From assembly GCA_027489475.1 (NCBI GenBank), contig JAIXZQ010000327.1, positions 1-9,678 of the forward strand: a stretch of DNA of 9,678 bases, given 5' to 3'. The notes beneath the pieces are model-generated. The model saw only the letters and a list, made by a program, of their open reading frames with translations. It ran no database searches and was not told the DNA's origin. The position numbers were made by a program, and so were the translations under genes. Shown piece by piece: positions 6,959-9,678 of the stretch (position 1 is its first letter; each line of letters starts with the position of its first letter). Source of the stretch: Methylophilus sp. Lineage in GTDB: Bacteria > Pseudomonadota > Gammaproteobacteria > Burkholderiales > Methylophilaceae.

Positions 6959-8497
6959 ATGACTGCAGATACCCCTTCTAACGCGCAGAACACTGATACC
7001 ATCATCGACGAGAATCATGTCATTGCTGAACGTCGTGAAAAATTACGCCAGTTGCGTGAACACGCCAAAGCCGAGCAACTGCCGGTGTTCCCCAACGATT
7101 TTAAGCCAGAACACCAAGCCGCGGCCTTGCAGCAAGCCTACGCTGACGCCGATAAAGAGACCTTAGATCCGCAAGAAATCCCTGTGGTCGTGGCTGGTCG
7201 CATGATGTTAAAACGCGTCATGGGTAAAGCCAGCTTTGCTACCATCCAAGACAGTACTTCGCGTATCCAACTGTATGTCGCTCGTGATGAAATTGGTGAG
7301 GCGCTGTACGACAGTTTTAAACACTGGGATTTGGGCGATATATTAGGGGCCAAAGGGAAGCTGTTTAAAACACGCACGGGCGAGCTTTCTGTTCACGTCA
7401 CTGAGTTGCGCTTACTGACCAAATCTTTGCGTCCGTTGCCAGAAAAGTTTCATGGGTTGCAAGACCAAGAAATCAAATACCGTCAGCGCTATGTTGATTT
7501 GATTACCTCAGAAGAAACCCGCGCCACATTTAAGGCACGTTCAAAAGTGGTGGCTGCCATCCGGCAATTTATGAACGAGCATGCCTTTTTAGAGGTTGAA
7601 ACGCCCATGTTGCACCCGATTCCGGGTGGGGCCTCTGCCAAGCCGTTTATCACGCACCACAATGCGTTGGATATGCAAATGTTTATGCGGATTGCGCCTG
7701 AGTTGTATCTCAAGCGTCTGATTGTAGGCGGCTTTGAGCGTGTCTTTGAAATCAACCGAAATTTCCGCAACGAAGGCCTTAGCGTGCGGCATAACCCAGA
7801 ATTCACCATGATGGAGTTTTATGCTGCGTATACCGACTACACTTGGTTGATGGACTTTACTGAGCAATGCATACGTACCGCTGCGATTGCCGCCACCGGC
7901 AGTGCTGTGGTGACTTATGCAGGTAAAGAAGTTGACTTGAGCCAGCCGTTTGAACGGTTGACCATCATCGGGGCGATACAAAAATATGCGCCGCAATACA
8001 ACTTATCGCAACTCAATGACGCCGCATTTTTGCGTCAAGAATTACTCAAGCTAGGCGTCAAACCGTTTGATCATGCAGGCTTAGGCGCCTTACAACTGGC
8101 ATTGTTTGAAGAAACCGCCGAGAGCCAGTTGTGGCAACCCACCTATATCATTGACTATCCGGTTGAGGTGTCGCCATTGGCACGGGCTTCGGATGCCAAT
8201 CCAGAAATCACAGAACGATTTGAGTTGTTTATCACCGGTCGCGAAATGGCCAATGGCTTTAGCGAACTGAATGATGCTGAAGATCAAGCTGCGCGTTTTC
8301 ATGCACAAATGAAAGCCAAAGAAGCAGGTGACCAAGAGGCCATGTATTACGACGCCGACTTTATCCGCGCGCTCGAATATGGCATGCCGCCGACAGGTGG
8401 CTGTGGCATAGGCATCGACCGTCTGGTCATGTTGATTACTGACAGCCCTAGCATTCGTGATGTGATTCTGTTCCCGCACATGCGTGCAGAACACTAG
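6959..8497 (+). CDS. lysS: Lysyl-tRNA synthetase, class II
   Basis: This 512-residue enzyme charges tRNA-Lys with lysine using ATP in the cytosol. E. coli LysS has about 505 residues, so this is full length. After a variable N-terminal arm and helix (about 20-65), the anticodon-binding OB fold covers about 76-145 ([23 protein letters not shown]). The class II catalytic core follows: motif 1 around [22 protein letters not shown], motif 2 with [20 protein letters not shown] (from F269, ATP-binding R270), and motif 3 [12 protein letters not shown] (about 480-491, R488). Start ATG 6959 has only a weak GGA upstream. The N-terminal sequence from here is typical of proteobacterial LysS. It lies 52 bp after the kinase gene with its own candidate promoter, and is followed by a strong terminator, so it can be expressed alone. 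Nothing in the catalytic motifs looks altered. Confidence 0.97.
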   Translation: MTADTPSNAQNTDTIIDENHVIAERREKLRQLREHAKAEQLPVFPNDFKPEHQAAALQQAYADADKETLDPQEIPVVVAGRMMLKRVMGKASFATIQDSTSRIQLYVARDEIGEALYDSFKHWDLGDILGAKGKLFKTRTGELSVHVTELRLLTKSLRPLPEKFHGLQDQEIKYRQRYVDLITSEETRATFKARSKVVAAIRQFMNEHAFLEVETPMLHPIPGGASAKPFITHHNALDMQMFMRIAPELYLKRLIVGGFERVFEINRNFRNEGLSVRHNPEFTMMEFYAAYTDYTWLMDFTEQCIRTAAIAATGSAVVTYAGKEVDLSQPFERLTIIGAIQKYAPQYNLSQLNDAAFLRQELLKLGVKPFDHAGLGALQLALFEETAESQLWQPTYIIDYPVEVSPLARASDANPEITERFELFITGREMANGFSELNDAEDQAARFHAQMKAKEAGDQEAMYYDADFIRALEYGMPPTGGCGIGIDRLVMLITDSPSIRDVILFPHMRAEH

Positions 8498-8500
8498 TCC

Positions 8501-8524
8501 GGCCTAGGCCTTGTTTTCAAACAA
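8501..8524. repeat. Two small palindromes between lysS and its terminator
   Basis: GGCCTAGGCC (8501-8510) is a perfect 10-bp palindrome. It is followed directly by TTGTTT (8511-8516) and AAACAA (8519-8524), perfect complements with a 2-bp centre. They stand just upstream of the terminator stem and share its first two bases. Probably incidental. Confidence 0.3.
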
Positions 8525-8547
8525 CCACCCTGCGGGGTGGTTTTTTT
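8523..8547 (+). terminator. Strong intrinsic terminator after lysS
   Basis: AACCACCC (8523-8530) and GGGTGGTT (8535-8542) form an 8-bp GC-rich stem with a TGCG loop. The run of seven T at 8541-8547 follows at the base of the stem. It lies 25 bp after the lysS stop codon and separates lysS from the porin transcription unit. Confidence 0.92.
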
Positions 8548-8576
8548 ATGCCTGCAAGATACAAGATGTTGTGTGC

Positions 8577-8606
8577 TTACCACAGCCACAGACTAGTCTG
8601 TATAAA
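8577..8606 (+). promoter_or_regulatory. Possible second, PhoB-independent porin promoter
   Basis: TTACCA (8577-8582) and TATAAA (8601-8606) with an 18-bp spacer resemble a sigma-70 promoter. The 8-bp palindrome GACTAGTC (8591-8598) lies in the spacer. It is upstream of the PHO box and could give basal expression. The -35 is poor, so this is tentative. Confidence 0.25.
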
Positions 8607-8623
8607 TAGCCCTTTTTCATCAT

Positions 8624-8641
8624 CTGTCATCAAACTGTCAT
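8624..8641 (+). promoter_or_regulatory. PHO box: PhoB-binding site of the porin promoter
   Basis: Two perfect CTGTCAT repeats (8624-8630 and 8635-8641) are separated by CAAA, giving the 11-bp repeat period of the established PhoB-binding site. A weaker third half-site (TTTTCAT) lies just upstream at 8614-8620. CAGAAT at 8652-8657 is exactly 10 bp downstream of the box and fits a -10, so the box occupies the place of the -35, as in Pho-regulon promoters. The expected start is near 8664. The downstream gene is a phosphate-selective porin homologue, which makes the regulatory call coherent. Confidence 0.85.
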
Positions 8642-8690
8642 ATTCAAAATTCAGAATACGCCCTGCAACGAGAGTGATTGTTTTTTATAC

Positions 8691-8696
8691 AGGGGA
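8691..8696 (+). promoter_or_regulatory. Ribosome binding site deciding the porin start
   Basis: AGGGGA lies 5 nt before ATG 8702. It favours this start over an in-frame TTG at 8678, which would place eight extra residues ahead of the positively charged n-region of the signal peptide. Confidence 0.85.
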
Positions 8697-8701
8697 ACCC
8701 A

Positions 8702-9523
8702 ATGAATTTAAAATTTCGTCGTTTGTTAATGGCAACCATGGCTGGTGGCTTGTTAGCAACAGCAGCGCCATTTACATACGCGGATTCAACCGTTGATTTA
8801 GTGCAGGCATTAATTTCAAAAGGCATACTGACCGAAGAGGAAGGTGCTTTGTTGATGAAAGGCCGTAGCAACGAAGTTGAAGTGCAAAAGAAAAAAGAAT
8901 CTAAAAGCTGGACCAGCCGTGTGAACATCCGTGGTTATGTGCAAAACCGTGTGACTGCTATGGTGGGCGGCGATGGTGATGACCCAAGAAATCCTGTGGA
9001 TTTGTGGTCTGACCGTTCTGTTGGTACCGATGATTCTATTAATCCAGACAAAAACTTTTTGATTCGCCGTGCACGTGTGATTATTTTTGGTGATTTTGGC
9101 GATCACTTAAGTTACTACATTCAGCCAGACTTTAACAATAGCGGTCCAAGCTCAGGTCAAACAGGCTATGTACAGCTGCGTGATGCTTATGGGGATATCA
9201 ATATTGATAAAACTAAAGTCCACCGTGTACGTGTTGGTTTGTCAAAAGTACCGTATGGCTTTGAAAACATGCAGTCCTCCTCTAACCGTTTAGCCATGGA
9301 CCGTGCCGATGCATTAAACAGTGCGGTACGTGACGAGCGGGATACCGGCGCGTTCTACTACTACACCCCAGAAAACGTGCAAGCCTTGTTTAAAGAAATC
9401 AGTGATAAAGGACTTAAACACTCTGGCAACTACGGGATGTTGGCGGCAGGTTTCTACAATGGCCAAGGTGCAAACCGTGGGGATGTGAATGACAACTACC
9501 ACTTTGTTGCTCGTGCAACCTAG
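8702..9523 (+). CDS. Phosphate-selective porin (OprO/OprP family), ended early by an amber codon
   Basis: This is an outer-membrane beta-barrel porin of the OprO/OprP type, expected to pass phosphate or polyphosphate anions. Residues 1-27 (MNLKFRRLLMATMAGG... ending TYA) are a signal peptide. A short helical segment follows (about 30-62, VDLVQALISKGILTEEEGALLMKG), common at the start of this family. The barrel begins near residue 66 with WTSRVNIRGYVQNRV. FLIRRARVIIFGDFGDHLSYYIQPDF, VQLRDAYGDI and RVRVGLSKVPYGFENMQSSSNRLAMDRADAL are characteristic family segments. The frame stops at TAG 9521-9523 after 273 residues, well short of the usual 400-plus, and porin-like sequence resumes immediately in the same frame. 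A product ending here would lack several barrel strands and probably would not function. A PHO box precedes it. The family call is firm; whether the stop is real is open. Confidence 0.85.
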   Translation: MNLKFRRLLMATMAGGLLATAAPFTYADSTVDLVQALISKGILTEEEGALLMKGRSNEVEVQKKKESKSWTSRVNIRGYVQNRVTAMVGGDGDDPRNPVDLWSDRSVGTDDSINPDKNFLIRRARVIIFGDFGDHLSYYIQPDFNNSGPSSGQTGYVQLRDAYGDINIDKTKVHRVRVGLSKVPYGFENMQSSSNRLAMDRADALNSAVRDERDTGAFYYYTPENVQALFKEISDKGLKHSGNYGMLAAGFYNGQGANRGDVNDNYHFVARAT

Positions 9524-9678
9524 CCATGGAAAACGGAATCTGGTCAAATTTTTGAGGCGGGTATCCAAGCCTATACCGGTGAATATGCGCCTACAACTGG
9601 CCGCTATAACTTCAATGGTGGTTCAAGTATAAGTACATCAGCTAATACAGGCTCAACGCGCACCCCAGGGATTTTGTC
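9524..9678 (+). pseudogene. In-frame continuation of the porin beyond the amber codon (runs off right edge)
   Basis: Directly after TAG the same frame reads PWKTESGQIFEAGIQAYTGEYAPTTG, then a Gly/Ser/Thr-rich loop (FNGGSSISTSANTGSTRT), with no further stop for 51 codons to the edge. The residues before the stop (YHFVARAT) and after it join as one strand-turn-strand of an OprP-like barrel. The stop takes the position where related porins have an aromatic residue, usually Tyr before PWK or PFK (from memory of the family). One base change (TAG to TAT or TAC) would restore it. Together with 8702-9523 this is one gene with an internal stop, or one sequence error. Confidence 0.75.

Noticed and set aside
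8678..8701. TTG at 8678 as the porin start
   Set aside because: It would add eight residues before the signal peptide and has no Shine-Dalgarno sequence, whereas ATG 8702 has AGGGGA at ideal spacing.
8548..8796. 82-codon plus-strand open frame covering the porin promoter
   Set aside because: It runs through the PHO box and out-of-frame over the porin signal peptide, starts inside the terminator tail, and has no ribosome binding site.
9521..9523. Amber codon read as pyrrolysine or deliberately suppressed
   Set aside because: Nothing in the window hints at pyrrolysine machinery, and porins are not known users of it. A point mutation or sequence error is much simpler.
1..9678. Mobile element, CRISPR array, tRNA or rRNA
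   Set aside because: No transposase or integrase frames, no regularly spaced repeats and no cloverleaf or rRNA-like segments were seen. The genes are standard chromosomal ones.

Overview
The window looks like ordinary chromosomal DNA of a Gram-negative proteobacterium, most likely a betaproteobacterium. A methylotroph of the Methylophilaceae type is my guess from general protein feel, not a demonstrated assignment. The evidence is an envelope protein of the YhdP/AsmA-like class, a YheS-type ABC-F ATPase, a CpxR/CpxA-like two-component pair, a class II lysyl-tRNA synthetase and an outer-membrane porin of the phosphate-selective OprO/OprP family. I see no phage, transposon, CRISPR, rRNA or tRNA signatures.

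Layout: positions 1-2068 are one open minus-strand frame, the N-terminal 689 codons of a YhdP-like protein that runs off the left edge. Its start faces a 173-bp divergent intergenic region holding a 23-bp near-perfect palindrome. Rightward from there come yheS (GTG start, 2242-4149), a terminator-like hairpin, an unrecognised acidic helical protein of 192 residues (4222-4800), a 201-bp intergenic region rich in inverted repeats, the response regulator and its sensor kinase (5002-6906, one operon), lysS (6959-8497, with its own extended -10 promoter inside the kinase 3' end), a strong intrinsic terminator (8523-8547), and a porin gene (8702 to the right edge) preceded by a textbook PHO box.

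The two most notable points are at the right end. The porin promoter has two perfect CTGTCAT repeats separated by 4 bp, with a -10-like hexamer 10 bp downstream, so the porin is very probably PhoB-regulated and made under phosphate starvation. The porin reading frame is interrupted by an in-frame amber codon at 9521-9523, after which clearly porin-like sequence resumes in the same frame. This is a nonsense mutation or a single-base sequence error.

Functionally, the window mixes envelope maintenance (YhdP, Cpx-like envelope sensing, porin) with translation (ABC-F, LysS). The Cpx-like kinase is unusual in having a very short Pro/Ser-rich periplasmic segment with a Cys pair. I did not find a convincing previously undescribed multi-gene system.
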